DNA from: Nitrosopumilaceae archaeon
Lineage (GTDB): Archaea; Thermoproteota; Nitrososphaeria; Nitrososphaerales; Nitrosopumilaceae
Length of the DNA stretch: 64,000 nt
Reading direction: 5' to 3'
Assembly (NCBI GenBank): GCA_035631875.1
Contig: DASQHX010000011.1
Span: 62,001-126,000, forward strand
Part shown: positions 50,368 through 60,370 of the stretch, piece after piece
Numbering within the stretch: position 1 is the stretch's first letter
Layout of the letters: every line of letters starts with the position of its first letter
Position numbers and translations under genes: made by a program
Notes under the pieces: generated by a model
Databases searched by the model: none
The model's input: only the letters and a program-made list of their open reading frames with translations
Told to the model about the DNA's origin: nothing

Positions 50368-51221
50368 CTAGATCGCTTAGGTTTTACATGGACTTTTCCC
50401 CAGTAGACTTCTAGTCTTCCCTCTAGGTGCATTTTCACCGCTTCCAAAAGCGTTTTTGCTTCAATTCTTTGCCCTTTATTTTTTAGGGATTCTACAGTTT
50501 CATCTGAATCTATTGCAAATGCATCTTGAAAAATTATTGGACCCTGATCCAAATCTTCTGTTACATAATGTGCAGTACAACCAACTATCTTAGCACCGCG
50601 TTCATATGCTTGCATATAAGCAAAAGCTCCTGGAAATGCTGGTAAAAGTGATGGATGTATGTTGATTATTCTATTAGGATATCTCCAAACAAAGTTTGGA
50701 GATAAAATTCTCATGTATCTTGCTAAAACTATCAAGTCAATATCGTATTGTTTTGTAATTGCGAGTATTCTTTCTTCAGATTTTGCCTGATCAGTATCTT
50801 TAACAAGTACAAATGGGATCTTTGCTTTTTTTGCAATAGGAGCCAGTGTATTTTCTGTACCAATAATTACTATAATCTCACCTTTTAACTGGTTTTTTGT
50901 TCTAGCTTCAAGAATAGCATGAAGACAATGTGTTTCTTTTGTAACAAGAATTGCTACTCTCTTTCTAAGTGCAGCTTCATGATGTACATTTACTTCCATC
51001 TTTAGATTTTTTGCCAGTTGTTCGACTTCCTGATTAAATTTTTTTATGCTAATTTTTTGTGTAAATGACGATTCAAGATACATTCCAAACAAACCCCTAA
51101 TTACATTCTGATTAATTTTTTCAACATTACCGCCTTTTTGAAATATAAAATTTGTAAAGCCCGCTACTACTCCTTCATGATCTCTACCTACTACAGTTAT
51201 CTCTATTCTTGTTTTGTTCAT
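50364..51221 (-). CDS. purU: Formyltetrahydrofolate deformylase
   Basis: A 285-residue enzyme that hydrolyses 10-formyl-THF to THF and formate. The N-terminal ACT domain (residues 1-80, RIEITVVGRDHEGVVAGFTN) is followed by the formyltransferase fold: RVAILVTKETHCLHAILEA, NIHPSLLPAFPGAFAYMQAY and GCTAHYVTEDLDQGPIIFQ. The His and Asp of these motifs are the catalytic pair. It couples to the ArfB-like gene by a 4-bp overlap, so both formate releases may be co-regulated. Confidence 0.94.
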   Translation of the reverse strand: MNKTRIEITVVGRDHEGVVAGFTNFIFQKGGNVEKINQNVIRGLFGMYLESSFTQKISIKKFNQEVEQLAKNLKMEVNVHHEAALRKRVAILVTKETHCLHAILEARTKNQLKGEIIVIIGTENTLAPIAKKAKIPFVLVKDTDQAKSEERILAITKQYDIDLIVLARYMRILSPNFVWRYPNRIINIHPSLLPAFPGAFAYMQAYERGAKIVGCTAHYVTEDLDQGPIIFQDAFAIDSDETVESLKNKGQRIEAKTLLEAVKMHLEGRLEVYWGKVHVKPKRSR

Positions 51222-51377
51222 TCTAAATTTGTTGGAAAGCCGTACTTTATTAATGCTTAAATACCCTTTTGAGATATCTCGTAGTGATAAAATGCGTGGA
51301 TGCTATAAATTTCCAATTCTATAATGCGTGAGCGATGAGTTGAGTTTTTTAATATTATGCAAAACTGAGGAAAAATA

Positions 51378-51563
51378 ATGGATAGATCTAGAGGCTCAGA
51401 AAAAAATCGTAATAGAGGAAAAAGTTATGATCACAATAATCCGGTAAGAATTTGTACGGTGTGTTCAACTTTAGGTGATTGGCATTGTTATGAATGCTCC
51501 AAAGACTTTTGCGGTTCTCATTTTACAAATCACAAAGAAATGCAACTTTGTGTAGCACAGTAG
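51378..51563 (+). CDS. Small zinc-finger protein, 61 aa
   Basis: Basic N-terminus (MDRSRGSEKNRNRGKSYDHN) then a zinc module: CTVCSTLGDWHCYECSKDFC then GSHFTNHKEMQLC. The Cys/His order (C-x2-C, C-x2-C, C, H, H, C) resembles B-box or AN1-like fingers of other small archaeal proteins. It ends just 1 bp before the tRNA-Leu 3' end. Function unknown. Confidence 0.75.
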   Translation: MDRSRGSEKNRNRGKSYDHNNPVRICTVCSTLGDWHCYECSKDFCGSHFTNHKEMQLCVAQ

Positions 51564-51564
51564 G

Positions 51565-51649
51565 TGCGGGAGGTGGGATTTGAACCCACGAACTCCTAAA
51601 AGACAGGGTCCTAAGCCCTGCGCCTTTGACCAGGCTTGGCAACTCCCGC
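51565..51649 (-). tRNA. tRNA-Leu(TAG)
   Basis: Minus strand: acceptor GCGGGAG/CTCCCGC, discriminator A (51565). The anticodon loop CTTAGGA lies within CAGGG/CCCTG; anticodon TAG. The long variable arm (GTCTTTTAGGAGTTC) marks a class II tRNA. The T arm is GTGGG-TTCAAAT-CCCAC. No intron. A TATA-like CTTAAAAG (reverse of 51661-51668) precedes it. Confidence 0.95.
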
Positions 51650-51695
51650 ATGCACCATGACTTTTAAGACAAATTTATCTATTGTTGATAATAAT

Positions 51696-53045
51696 ATGGC
51701 AAAGCTATTTGGAACAAATGGAATCAGAGGTATATTCGGAGAAAATTTTACACTAGGTTTTGCATCTGAAATTACATTATCACTTGCAAATTTTTTCAAA
51801 AAAGGCCCCATTCTTATAGGATATGATGGCCGAGATTCTAGTATTATAATTTCAAAAATAATATGTTCCTCTTTGAATTCGGCTGGACTTGATTGTGCTA
51901 TTGCTGGATTAGTTCCCACACCGTGCCTACAGTTTGCTACAAAAAAGCTTGGTTACAATGGAGGTATAATGATAACAGCTTCACATAATCCACCACAATA
52001 TAACGGAATAAAGCCAACTGCAAAAGACGGTGTAGAAATTTCAAGAAAAGACGAACTAAAAGTAGAAGAGATTTTTTTTAAAAAGAAATGGACAATAAAC
52101 CCAAAGAATTTTGGAAAAACACAAAGGGAAGAAAAAGCTATTCGAACCTATCTAGATGGAATAAAGGCACAGATTGATATTGAAAAAATCAAGTCTAAAA
52201 AATTTAGAATAGTTATGGATCTGGGTAATGGGGCTCAGGCAATAACCGCTCCAAGATTATGTCGTGAGCTTGGGTGTGATGTGATAACTATTAATGAAGA
52301 AATTAACGGGTCATTTCCTGGAAGAGGATCTGAACCAACTCCTGAAAACTTACAGGATCTATCAAACAAAGTAATTAAAACCAAAGCAGATCTAGGAATT
52401 GCATTTGATGGAGATGGTGATAGAAGTATTTTTTGCGATAATAATGGAAAAATTTTAACTGGGGACAGATCCGCACTTCTTATTTCTAAATTCATCCTAA
52501 ACAAAAATCCAAAATCAAAACTGATTACAACAATTAACTCTACATCTAGAATAGAAGATGTTGCAGAAAAAACAAATTCTCAAGTTTTAAGAACAAAAGT
52601 AGGAAGTGTAGAAGTTTCACGGGAAATGATTGCCACAAAAGCAATAATTGGATTTGAAGAAAATGGTGGATTTATGTATGGAAAACATAATCAAGTCCGA
52701 GATGGTGCAATGACTATGGCATTAGCATTAGATTTACTTGCACATTCCAATAAAAACATGTCAGAAGAATTGGAACTTTTACCTTTGTCATTTACTACAA
52801 AAGGTAAAATTGATTGCTCAAAACAAGAAGCAAAAAAAATAATTCAGACTCTGATGAAAGAAAATCAAAAGAAGGATACAACTGATGGAATCAAAATAAT
52901 CTTTGATAAATCAAATTGGGTGATGATTAGACCAAGTGGAACCGAATCAATAGTAAGAATTTATGCAGAATCTGATTCTCTAGAAAATCTTCATGATCTT
53001 TTTGCAAAATATATGTCAAAAATAAAATCAATTCTTGGCAGATAA
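51696..53045 (+). CDS. glmM: Phosphoglucosamine/phosphomannomutase
   Basis: A 449-residue alpha-D-phosphohexomutase. I start it at ATG 51696 (MAKLFGTNGIRGIFGENFTL), the family's normal beginning; a longer frame runs back into tRNA-Leu. The phosphoserine loop is ITASHNPPQYNG, the metal loop FDGDGDRSIFC, the sugar loop GFEENGGFMYG, the phosphate loop RPSGTESIVRI. It interconverts GlcN-6-P and GlcN-1-P or mannose equivalents for glycan precursors. Confidence 0.95.
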   Translation: MAKLFGTNGIRGIFGENFTLGFASEITLSLANFFKKGPILIGYDGRDSSIIISKIICSSLNSAGLDCAIAGLVPTPCLQFATKKLGYNGGIMITASHNPPQYNGIKPTAKDGVEISRKDELKVEEIFFKKKWTINPKNFGKTQREEKAIRTYLDGIKAQIDIEKIKSKKFRIVMDLGNGAQAITAPRLCRELGCDVITINEEINGSFPGRGSEPTPENLQDLSNKVIKTKADLGIAFDGDGDRSIFCDNNGKILTGDRSALLISKFILNKNPKSKLITTINSTSRIEDVAEKTNSQVLRTKVGSVEVSREMIATKAIIGFEENGGFMYGKHNQVRDGAMTMALALDLLAHSNKNMSEELELLPLSFTTKGKIDCSKQEAKKIIQTLMKENQKKDTTDGIKIIFDKSNWVMIRPSGTESIVRIYAESDSLENLHDLFAKYMSKIKSILGR

Positions 53046-53105
53046 CACTTTTAAAACCAATTGGAAGCACTCTAGGGATGGAAATGATCCCAATGGGTGA
53101 TACAT

Positions 53106-53492
53106 GTGGCTAAGGCTTATTATGTGAAGTTTCAGGTACCTGATGACTTGGTCAGTCCAATCTATGAGGCACTAAGAGTAGCCCATCAGAGTGGAAAGGT
53201 AAAGAAGGGTACAAACGAAGTTACAAAAGCAATTGAACGCGGAATAAGTAAACTTGTTATTATAGCAGAAGACGTGGAACCTCCAGAGGTAGTGGCACAC
53301 CTTCCAATACTTTGTGAGGAACATGGTGCAGCATATGCATTCGTTCCAAGTAGACAAGATCTAGGTAAGGCTCTTGGAATAGACGTTACTTCTGCAGCTG
53401 CATCAATAATTGATGCAGGAGATGCTCAACACATAGTAGATCAAATCATAGCATCACTTTCACAAATTAAGGGTGGGCAAGCTAGTAAATGA
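53106..53492 (+). CDS. rpl7ae: Ribosomal protein L7Ae
   Basis: A 128-residue K-turn RNA-binding protein of the ribosome, box C/D and H/ACA RNPs, and RNase P. The core motifs are [34 protein letters not shown] and [17 protein letters not shown] choose GTG 53106 ([10 protein letters not shown]) because GGGTGAT (53095-53101) is a well-spaced ribosome site; an upstream GTG at 53097 would overlap it. First gene of a ribosomal cluster. Confidence 0.96.
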   Translation: MAKAYYVKFQVPDDLVSPIYEALRVAHQSGKVKKGTNEVTKAIERGISKLVIIAEDVEPPEVVAHLPILCEEHGAAYAFVPSRQDLGKALGIDVTSAAASIIDAGDAQHIVDQIIASLSQIKGGQASK

Positions 53493-53695
53493 GCAGCGAG
53501 GGAGTTACTCCGGCAGAGGTCATACAAATAGTTGGTAGAACTGGGATTGCGGGTGAAGTTATTCAAGTTAGAGTAAAAATAATGGATGGAAAAGACAAAG
53601 GAAGAATCTTAACAAGAAATGTAAAAGGTTCAGTACGAATGTCTGACATTTTGATGTTACGCGAGACTGAACGTGAAGCTAGAAAAATAAAGTGA
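53489..53695 (+). CDS. rps28e: Ribosomal protein S28e
   Basis: A 68-residue small-subunit protein with the S28e signature [20 protein letters not shown] and [19 protein letters not shown], ending in [11 protein letters not shown]. Overlaps L7Ae by 4 bp. This order (L7Ae-S28e-L24e-Ndk-IF2) is the classic archaeal cluster. Confidence 0.98.
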   Translation: MSSEGVTPAEVIQIVGRTGIAGEVIQVRVKIMDGKDKGRILTRNVKGSVRMSDILMLRETEREARKIK

Positions 53696-53701
53696 TTATA
53701 A

Positions 53702-53905
53702 TTGAGTGTACTAGTAAAACCATGCAGTTTTTGTAATAGGCCAGTAGCAAAAGGATCTGGAACAATGCTTGTTAAAAACGACGGCACTGTTTTCTGGTTT
53801 TGTTCGTCAAAGTGCAAAAAAAATATGCTTGTTTTAAAACGAGATCCAAGAAGACTCAAGTGGACCGACAAATACGTTAAAGGCGGAATAAAGGTCAAAA
53901 AATAA
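53702..53905 (+). CDS. rpl24e: Ribosomal protein L24e
   Basis: A 67-residue zinc-binding large-subunit protein: [14 protein letters not shown] then [20 protein letters not shown], with the four-Cys zinc site C-x2-C...C-x3-C. The start is TTG or GTG (53702-53707 region). Part of the tight ribosomal/translation operon, 2 bp before ndk. Confidence 0.97.
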   Translation: MSVLVKPCSFCNRPVAKGSGTMLVKNDGTVFWFCSSKCKKNMLVLKRDPRRLKWTDKYVKGGIKVKK

Positions 53906-53906
53906 A

Positions 53907-54308
53907 ATGTCTGAGCAATCGCTTTTTATTGTAAAGCCAGACGGAGTGGAACGAAAATTGGTCGGTCAAATTTTGTCAAGGTTTGAAAATAAAGGATTCA
54001 AAATTGTAAAACTAAGAATGTTTACTTTTACAAAAGAAATGGCCCAAGAATTTTATTCAGACCATAAATCAAAACCATTTTTTGGCGAACTCGTGTCTTT
54101 TATAACATCTGGCAGAGTAGTGGCAGCAGTAATAGAAGGTAATAATGCAATCGCTACAACTAGACTCATGATCGGTTCCACAAAATCTTTCGAGGCATCT
54201 CCAGGTTCAATTAGAGGTGATTTTGGACTTGGATTTACAGACAACATAATTCATGCCTCCGATTCTAAGGAAAGTTTTGAAAAGGAAGTATCTGTAGTAT
54301 TCAAGTGA
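53907..54308 (+). CDS. ndk: Nucleoside diphosphate kinase
   Basis: A 133-residue enzyme making NTPs from NDPs. The catalytic H116 is in [16 protein letters not shown], and [14 protein letters not shown] is the family start. Typical hexamer subunit length. Placed between L24e and IF2 as in many archaea. Confidence 0.98.
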   Translation: MSEQSLFIVKPDGVERKLVGQILSRFENKGFKIVKLRMFTFTKEMAQEFYSDHKSKPFFGELVSFITSGRVVAAVIEGNNAIATTRLMIGSTKSFEASPGSIRGDFGLGFTDNIIHASDSKESFEKEVSVVFK

Positions 54309-54314
54309 AACTAG

Positions 54315-56096
54315 TTGCAAATACGGCAGCCAATAGTAGCAGTTCTTGGTCATGTAGATTCAGGTAAGACTTCATTACTTGACAAAATTCGTGGAACTGG
54401 AGTACAAGGAAGAGAAGCAGGTGGTATTACTCAACATATTGGAGCAAGTTTTCTTCCATCTGATACAATAAAGAATGTCTGTGGTCCACTCTTTGCTAAA
54501 CTAAGTGGAGGAAAGGATGAGATTCCAGGTCTTTTGGTAATTGATACGCCAGGACATGAAGTTTTTACAAATCTACGAGCTCGTGGAGGATCTGCAGCAG
54601 ATATTGCAATATTGGTTGTTGATGTAAACAGAGGGTTTCAACCACAAACTAATGAAAGTTTGAAGATATTGCAGAGCAGAAAAGTACCGTTTGTAATAGC
54701 TTTAAACAAAGTAGATCAGATTTCTGGTTGGAAAAAAACTAATACAAAATTTATTTCACAATCAATAAAAGAACAAGATGCATTTATACAGACTGCACTT
54801 GATGAACTGCTTTACAACGTTGTCGGAACATTATCAATACTAGGTTACAATTCTGAAGCGTTTTACAGGGTTAAGGACTTTACAAAAGAAATATCCATAG
54901 TGCCAGTGAGTGCACGAACTGGAGAGGGAATTCCAGAATTACTTGCTGTGTTAGTAGGTTTAACCCAACAATATATGCAAAAAAAACTAGAACAGGAAGA
55001 AAAATCCACAAAAGGCATTGTACTTGAAGTCAAAGAGGAAATTGGTTTAGGTGTGACTGCAAACATTATTTTAATTGATGGTAACCTCAAAAAAGGTGAT
55101 ACCATAATCCTAGCAAAAAGGGATTCTGTAATTGCTACAAAAGCAAAAGCAATACTTTTACCAAAACCGCTTGATGAGATGAGAGATCCACGAGATAAAT
55201 TCAAGCCTGTTAATGAAGTTACGGCTGCAGCAGGTGTCAAAATTGCGTCACCTGATCTTGATGGTGTTCTTCCAGGAAGTCCTGTATATGCCACCTCTGA
55301 CGATTCTCAGGTAGAGGAATTGAAAAAATTAGTTGAATCTGAGATGAAATCTGTTTTTGTTAAAACAGATACAAAAGGAGTCATTCTAAAATGCGATACA
55401 ATTGGTTCTCTTGAAGCTTTAACTGATCTATTAAAACGCCAAAACGTACCGATATCTATGGCAGATATCGGACCTGTTACAAGACGTGATGTAGTTGAAG
55501 CACTTTCAATAAAAGAAAAGGACAGACATCTGGGTGTTGTAATTGCATTTAATGTTAAAATTTTACAAGATGCCCAAGATGAAGCTGATGCAAATCATAT
55601 AAGAATTTTCCATGATCAAATAATTTACAGTTTAATTGATAATTATACTCATTGGGTGGATGAAGACACTGCAAATGAAGAAAATGCTGTTTTTTCGGAG
55701 ATTACTCCGTTGTGCAAATTTACATTTCTAAAAGGATACATATTTCGGAAAAGTAATCCAGCAGTCTTTGGTGTTCGTGTGGATGTGGGTAATCTAAGAC
55801 AAAAAATTCCAATAATGAATATGTCTGGAAGAAAAATAGGGATAATCCACCAATTACAAGACAATGGAAAAAGTATTGAAATGGCTAAAAAAGGACAAGA
55901 AGTTGCGGTTTCAATCCAAAACATAACAATTGACAGACAAATATCAGAGGAAGAAGTTTTCTATTCTTTCCCACCAGCACCTGAGGTAAAGCTTTTGATC
56001 AAACAATTTGCTCACAAATTAAATCCTGAAGAATTCCAAGTATTACAAGAGATAGTGCAAATACAAAGAAAACTAAATCCTATGTATGGATATTAG
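54315..56096 (+). CDS. infB: Translation initiation factor aIF5B/IF2
   Basis: A 593-residue GTPase that promotes subunit joining. G1 is VLGHVDSGKTSLLD, G3 VIDTPGHEVF, G4 ALNKVDQI. Domains II-IV follow with LEVKEEIGLGVTANIILIDG and a C-terminal helix-linked domain IV (RQISEEEVFYSFPPAPEVKL). Start TTG 54315. It ends in convergent overlap (4 bp) with the second thioredoxin. Confidence 0.97.
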   Translation: MQIRQPIVAVLGHVDSGKTSLLDKIRGTGVQGREAGGITQHIGASFLPSDTIKNVCGPLFAKLSGGKDEIPGLLVIDTPGHEVFTNLRARGGSAADIAILVVDVNRGFQPQTNESLKILQSRKVPFVIALNKVDQISGWKKTNTKFISQSIKEQDAFIQTALDELLYNVVGTLSILGYNSEAFYRVKDFTKEISIVPVSARTGEGIPELLAVLVGLTQQYMQKKLEQEEKSTKGIVLEVKEEIGLGVTANIILIDGNLKKGDTIILAKRDSVIATKAKAILLPKPLDEMRDPRDKFKPVNEVTAAAGVKIASPDLDGVLPGSPVYATSDDSQVEELKKLVESEMKSVFVKTDTKGVILKCDTIGSLEALTDLLKRQNVPISMADIGPVTRRDVVEALSIKEKDRHLGVVIAFNVKILQDAQDEADANHIRIFHDQIIYSLIDNYTHWVDEDTANEENAVFSEITPLCKFTFLKGYIFRKSNPAVFGVRVDVGNLRQKIPIMNMSGRKIGIIHQLQDNGKSIEMAKKGQEVAVSIQNITIDRQISEEEVFYSFPPAPEVKLLIKQFAHKLNPEEFQVLQEIVQIQRKLNPMYGY

Positions 56097-56473
56097 GCAT
56101 ATTTCTGTGCAAGCATATGAATACCTGGTTCGCCAACTGCACCAACTGCCTTGTCTACTAGTTGACCATTTTTAAAAATGATAAAAGTTGGAATTGCATA
56201 CACACCATATCTAGAAGAAATTCCCTGAGCATCATCAACATTTACTCGAGCAAATTTGATAGTTTTATATTTTTTAGATAATCTGGTAAATATTGGAAGC
56301 ATGTATTGGCATGGACCGCACCAAGTAGCCCAAAAATCAACAAGTACTGGTTTATCGCTAGCAATAGCATTATCAAAATTCGCATCTGTTAGTTCCAGAA
56401 TCTCTGGTTCTTTTTGAGTTGTCATTTCGGCCATTTTCTTTTTCATTATTTCTTCAAGTTCTTTATCTACCAA
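56093..56473 (-). CDS. Thioredoxin (second copy)
   Basis: A 126-residue thioredoxin with an additional charged N-terminus (residues 1-25, DKELEEIMKKKMAEM). The active site is FWATWCGPCQYMLPIF and cis-Pro loop YGVYAIPTFIIF. The gene lies convergent with infB and downstream of archease. The N-terminal extension separates it from the copy at 34302. Confidence 0.95.
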   Translation of the reverse strand: MVDKELEEIMKKKMAEMTTQKEPEILELTDANFDNAIASDKPVLVDFWATWCGPCQYMLPIFTRLSKKYKTIKFARVNVDDAQGISSRYGVYAIPTFIIFKNGQLVDKAVGAVGEPGIHMLAQKYA

Positions 56474-56512
56474 CAGAAAATCAAAGAATTAAACACTATT
56501 TAATAATTTAAT

Positions 56513-56929
56513 CTATAAATCAAGAAGAAATCTCATCATGACGGGTTTTTCCTGTTTTATTTCCATTAGGTGAAAGGTGGGTGATTTTATCTCTAATTTG
56601 AAATGATGTTTTTTAAAATCTATTTCTTCACCGTCTATATTTGCTGCAAGACTATATTCGACATTTTTTGTTAATGTTACAGAAAACCTTTTTGCTGCAA
56701 ATCCCTCTGTTATTGTAAGTATGATGATCTCTTCAAGCCAATTGTAAAGTAAGTTATTAAGATCTTTTGCAACGATTTCAATTTTTTTATGGCTTTTTTC
56801 TTCAACTGAATTGATATCTATCATTGTATCAACAACTGATATGCCAGCATTTTCAAAGGCTTCTTCAAGTGTGTTTCCAGTGACCTCGATAAAGGCATCT
56901 GTCATATGTTCCAAATCTCTATATGCCAT
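56513..56929 (-). CDS. Archease
   Basis: A 138-residue cofactor protein that activates RtcB tRNA ligase during tRNA splicing. Features: YRDLEHMTDAFIEVTGNTLE (metal-binding DHTxD-like start, here EHMTDA), NLLYNWLEEIIILTITEGF and the conserved end FLLDL. The tRNA-Lys intron in this window shows that splicing is needed. RtcB is not in the window. Confidence 0.93.
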   Translation of the reverse strand: MAYRDLEHMTDAFIEVTGNTLEEAFENAGISVVDTMIDINSVEEKSHKKIEIVAKDLNNLLYNWLEEIIILTITEGFAAKRFSVTLTKNVEYSLAANIDGEEIDFKKHHFKLEIKSPTFHLMEIKQEKPVMMRFLLDL

Positions 56930-57034
56930 TGATTTTATGATGCAAATCTCATCTATTAATCCCTTGTAAAATTTAGTTGTTATAACAGATAGTTGTAATC
57001 AGAAAGTCTAAATGCATTAGAAAAAGAATGATTC

Positions 57035-58315
57035 TTGAATTTGGATTTACCACGGGGAATGAGAGATATAGAATTTCAAGAAACTGCTAAAATTGAATAT
57101 ATAAGACAAAAATTTATCCAAACTTCAAATCTTTTTGGATTCCACTTTATGGAACCGTCTCCAATTGAATTAGTTTCAGTAATAGAGACAAAAAGTGGTC
57201 CTTCTATTAAAAATGAAATTTATTATTTTACTGATAAAGGTGATCGGGAGGTCGCATTAAGATTTGATTTCACTATTGCACTTACTAGATATGCAGTATC
57301 GCAAAAATCAATGAAATTACCTGCTAAACTTTCTGCTTTTGGGGGTGTATGGAGATATGATGAGCCACAAAAAGGAAGATACCGATTCTTTCATCAATGG
57401 GATGTTGAAATTTATGGTCAACCCAACATAGAATCTGATGCAGAAATAATTGAATTTACATCTAAATTTCTAGATAATCTAAAATTACAAAATATAATCA
57501 TAGACATATGCGATCGTGAACTTGTAGAATCATATGTTCACAAAATCTTTCAATCAGATTCACCAAATCTTGTAGGCGACATACTAAGAGCCGTAGATAA
57601 AATTCAAAAAAAGAAAAAATATGAAATAATTAAAGAGTATAGCGAAAAAGGTTATTCTAGTTCTGATCTAGAAAAAATACTTGAATTTTCTCAAATTAAA
57701 GGATCGCCTGAAGAAATAGAAAAAAAATTAGATGTAAAAGAATTAAAAAACTGGAATAAACTACGACTCCTCTTTACCTCATTAAAAAATAGACATGTTA
57801 ACAATATCAGAATAAACTTTGGTATTGTAAGGGGTCTTGATTATTATTCTGGTATAGTGTTTGAAGCGTTTGATTCAACATCTGATCTTGGGGCACTTGT
57901 AGGTGGAGGTAGATATGATAATTTGACAAAAGCTTTTGGGCGAGAGGATTTGGGTGCAACTGGAGTGGCAGGTGGTGTTGAACGTATAGTTAACTCTCTT
58001 GAAAAACAAGGAATTGATGTTGATACAAAAACATCACAGATTTGGGTTGCATATATTAATGAAGAAATGCAAAAAATTGCACTTGGCATAGTGTCTCAAC
58101 TAAGACAAAAAGGTATACATGCAGAAGCAGATCTGGGCGGAAAACCCCTGAAAAAACAAATGGAAATGGCATCAAACTCAAAATATGTGATCATCGTGGC
58201 TCCAAAAGAATACTCTACAAAATCTGTTGTATTACGTGATATGAAAGATGGAACTGAAAAACAAGTTCAGATTGAATCTATATTATCTGATCCAAAGTCT
58301 AGTCTTCAACTCTAA
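57035..58315 (+). CDS. hisS: Histidyl-tRNA synthetase
   Basis: A 426-residue class II synthetase. Motif 2 region is RYRFFHQWDVEIYG, the histidine loops are RGLDYYSGIVFEAF and GGGRYDNLTKAFG. The C-terminal anticodon domain runs from IWVAYINEEMQKIALGIVSQ. It starts at TTG 57035 (LNLDLPRGMRDIE). Convergent with aIF6, overlapping by 17 bp. Confidence 0.96.
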   Translation: MNLDLPRGMRDIEFQETAKIEYIRQKFIQTSNLFGFHFMEPSPIELVSVIETKSGPSIKNEIYYFTDKGDREVALRFDFTIALTRYAVSQKSMKLPAKLSAFGGVWRYDEPQKGRYRFFHQWDVEIYGQPNIESDAEIIEFTSKFLDNLKLQNIIIDICDRELVESYVHKIFQSDSPNLVGDILRAVDKIQKKKKYEIIKEYSEKGYSSSDLEKILEFSQIKGSPEEIEKKLDVKELKNWNKLRLLFTSLKNRHVNNIRINFGIVRGLDYYSGIVFEAFDSTSDLGALVGGGRYDNLTKAFGREDLGATGVAGGVERIVNSLEKQGIDVDTKTSQIWVAYINEEMQKIALGIVSQLRQKGIHAEADLGGKPLKKQMEMASNSKYVIIVAPKEYSTKSVVLRDMKDGTEKQVQIESILSDPKSSLQL

Positions 58316-58970
58316 ATGCCCTTGTAAGCATTACAAGTTCAGGTCCATTCGTCAAGGTTCCTACTACAAGCGACTTGTTATTTGCTAGTATGCCTGATGC
58401 AAGATAGGGAGAACCGCCGTTTATTGTTGCAGGTTCAAGTTCTACTCCTAACACTTCCGAAAAAACTTTGATGTCATCTTCTTCAATATTCGGATGAATA
58501 ATTCCTCCATGTGATGTGGCAACCGTCATCGCTCCATCTTGGTGATAGCCTGCAACCCTTTTCTGTAATACTTCAATTCCTAGCACATCTTCAACTTTCT
58601 TTACAAATTCATTTGGAATCAAAGGAGACATTATTCCACCTTTATCATTAACACAGATCAAATTCCCAATCGCAGTATGTTTGGTTTCTAGAATATCTAC
58701 ATTAAGACCAGTTGATTTTTTGAGATGTGAAAGTTCTTCTTCTAAACAATTACGTGGTAATAACATTCCCTTATTGTTAACAACCATGAGCGGTCCAAGC
58801 AATCTTGTGTTTGCTACTGAAGTAAAAATGTAATCAGTTTGCAGAAATTCTGATAGGTTTTTTGCTTTTGATGTTGCAAAGCCATTGGGTAAAAAAACAA
58901 AATCATCATTACATTTAGTGTATATTCCTACGTTAGGACTGCGATAGACATCGTATTTGAAAATTCCCAA
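58299..58970 (-). CDS. eif6: Translation factor aIF6
   Basis: A 223-residue anti-association factor for the large ribosomal subunit. Five pseudo-symmetric repeats are visible, with pieces such as YRSPNVGIYTKCNDDFVFLP, NKGMLLPRNCLEEELSHLKK and NKSLVVGTLTNGPELVMLTR. Length standard. The start overlaps no other gene and the ferredoxin promoter lies just beyond it. Confidence 0.97.
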   Translation of the reverse strand: MGIFKYDVYRSPNVGIYTKCNDDFVFLPNGFATSKAKNLSEFLQTDYIFTSVANTRLLGPLMVVNNKGMLLPRNCLEEELSHLKKSTGLNVDILETKHTAIGNLICVNDKGGIMSPLIPNEFVKKVEDVLGIEVLQKRVAGYHQDGAMTVATSHGGIIHPNIEEDDIKVFSEVLGVELEPATINGGSPYLASGILANNKSLVVGTLTNGPELVMLTRAFRVED

Positions 58971-59048
58971 TGAGTCAAGACAATGAAAGTGAAGATATGA
59001 ATTTATCTTGTATACACTTTAAATAAGTAAATCATATCTGTAATCCTC

Positions 59049-59495
59049 ATGCCTATAGATCCAAATTTTCCAAAAAACCATACTGCTATTGAAAAATTCA
59101 AAGATCCATTAAGCGATAACTTTCACCTTGTTTGGGGTCCAGGAAGACTTGCTGAAGCTGCTTCCGATCAAAAGGTCAAGACAGCATATGCAGAAAATGG
59201 AGAAGAAATCAAACCAATGGGAATCCATGGTACTTTTGTTGCAGTAGATTGGGATTCTTGTATAGCTGATGGAGTTTGTCTTCTTAGTTGTCCTGTTAAA
59301 GTATTTGAATGGTACAAAAATCCTGGAGAAACTGGAAGAAATGACAGGAAAGATTATACCGATAAGGCAAGCCCAGTTAAAGAGGCAGATTGTATATGGT
59401 GTATGGCATGTGTAGAAGTCTGTCCAACAAAAGCAATCAAAGTTGATCAGGCAATCATGGACATTCACGAAAAAGAGATGGCAAAGTTCAGTTAG
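59049..59495 (+). CDS. Zinc-type ferredoxin (first of tandem pair)
   Basis: A 148-residue ferredoxin of the archaeal Zn-containing type. An N-terminal His-containing region (KNHTAIEKFKDPLSDNFHLV) precedes the clusters. The first cluster motif is CIADGVCLLSCPVKV (C-x5-C-x3-C), the second [15 protein letters not shown]. These would hold a [3Fe-4S] and a [4Fe-4S] cluster. It carries electrons to CoA-linked or other oxidoreductases. TTTAAATA at 59018-59025 is 24 bp from the ATG, so the message is leaderless. Confidence 0.93.
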   Translation: MPIDPNFPKNHTAIEKFKDPLSDNFHLVWGPGRLAEAASDQKVKTAYAENGEEIKPMGIHGTFVAVDWDSCIADGVCLLSCPVKVFEWYKNPGETGRNDRKDYTDKASPVKEADCIWCMACVEVCPTKAIKVDQAIMDIHEKEMAKFS

Positions 59496-59525
59496 TTTAA
59501 ACTAATATTGTCTAGGTTTAAATAA
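59492..59525. promoter_or_regulatory. TTAGTTTAAACTAA palindrome and TATA box between ferredoxins
   Basis: A perfect 14-bp palindrome (59492-59505) overlaps the first ferredoxin's TAG stop. TTTAAATAA (59517-59525) then gives the second gene its own leaderless promoter (ATG 59547). The palindrome could be an operator of that promoter. Confidence 0.5.
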
Positions 59526-60080
<555 letters not shown>

Positions 60081-60216
60081 ATTTTTCATTTCTTTATTTA
60101 TTTTTAATTTGCATTTCTAGCAGGTGCTAACTTTTATTTTTGTATTGTTATAATTGATAACAAAAATGGTAATAATGTTTTAAACAAATTTTAACTAGTT
60201 TTTATGAACAGAAACT

Positions 60217-60300
60217 GCAGAGGTCGCCTAGCCCGGCATGGCGTGGGCCTTGAGAGCCTATGTGCGCAAGCACGCGGGGGTTCAAATCCCTCTCTCTGCG
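60217..60300 (+). tRNA. tRNA-Ser(TGA)
   Basis: Acceptor GCAGAGG (60217-60223) pairs with TCTCTGC (60293-60299), discriminator G60300 as for serine. The anticodon loop CTTGAGA lies within TGGGC/GCCTA; anticodon TGA. The long variable arm GTGC-GCAA-GCAC marks class II. It is followed after 70 bp by an integrase, so its 3' end is a probable integration site. Confidence 0.95.
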
Positions 60301-60370
60301 CTTATACTCTTTATGACATCCCGCAATGAACAAAATTTTTGTCTTAAATGGAATGGAGTAATGGTATCAT

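Noticed and set aside
51636-51695. N-terminal extension of GlmM (MATPACTMTFKTNL...)
   Set aside because: It runs into the tRNA-Leu gene; the family start MAKLFGTNGIRG at 51696 fits better.
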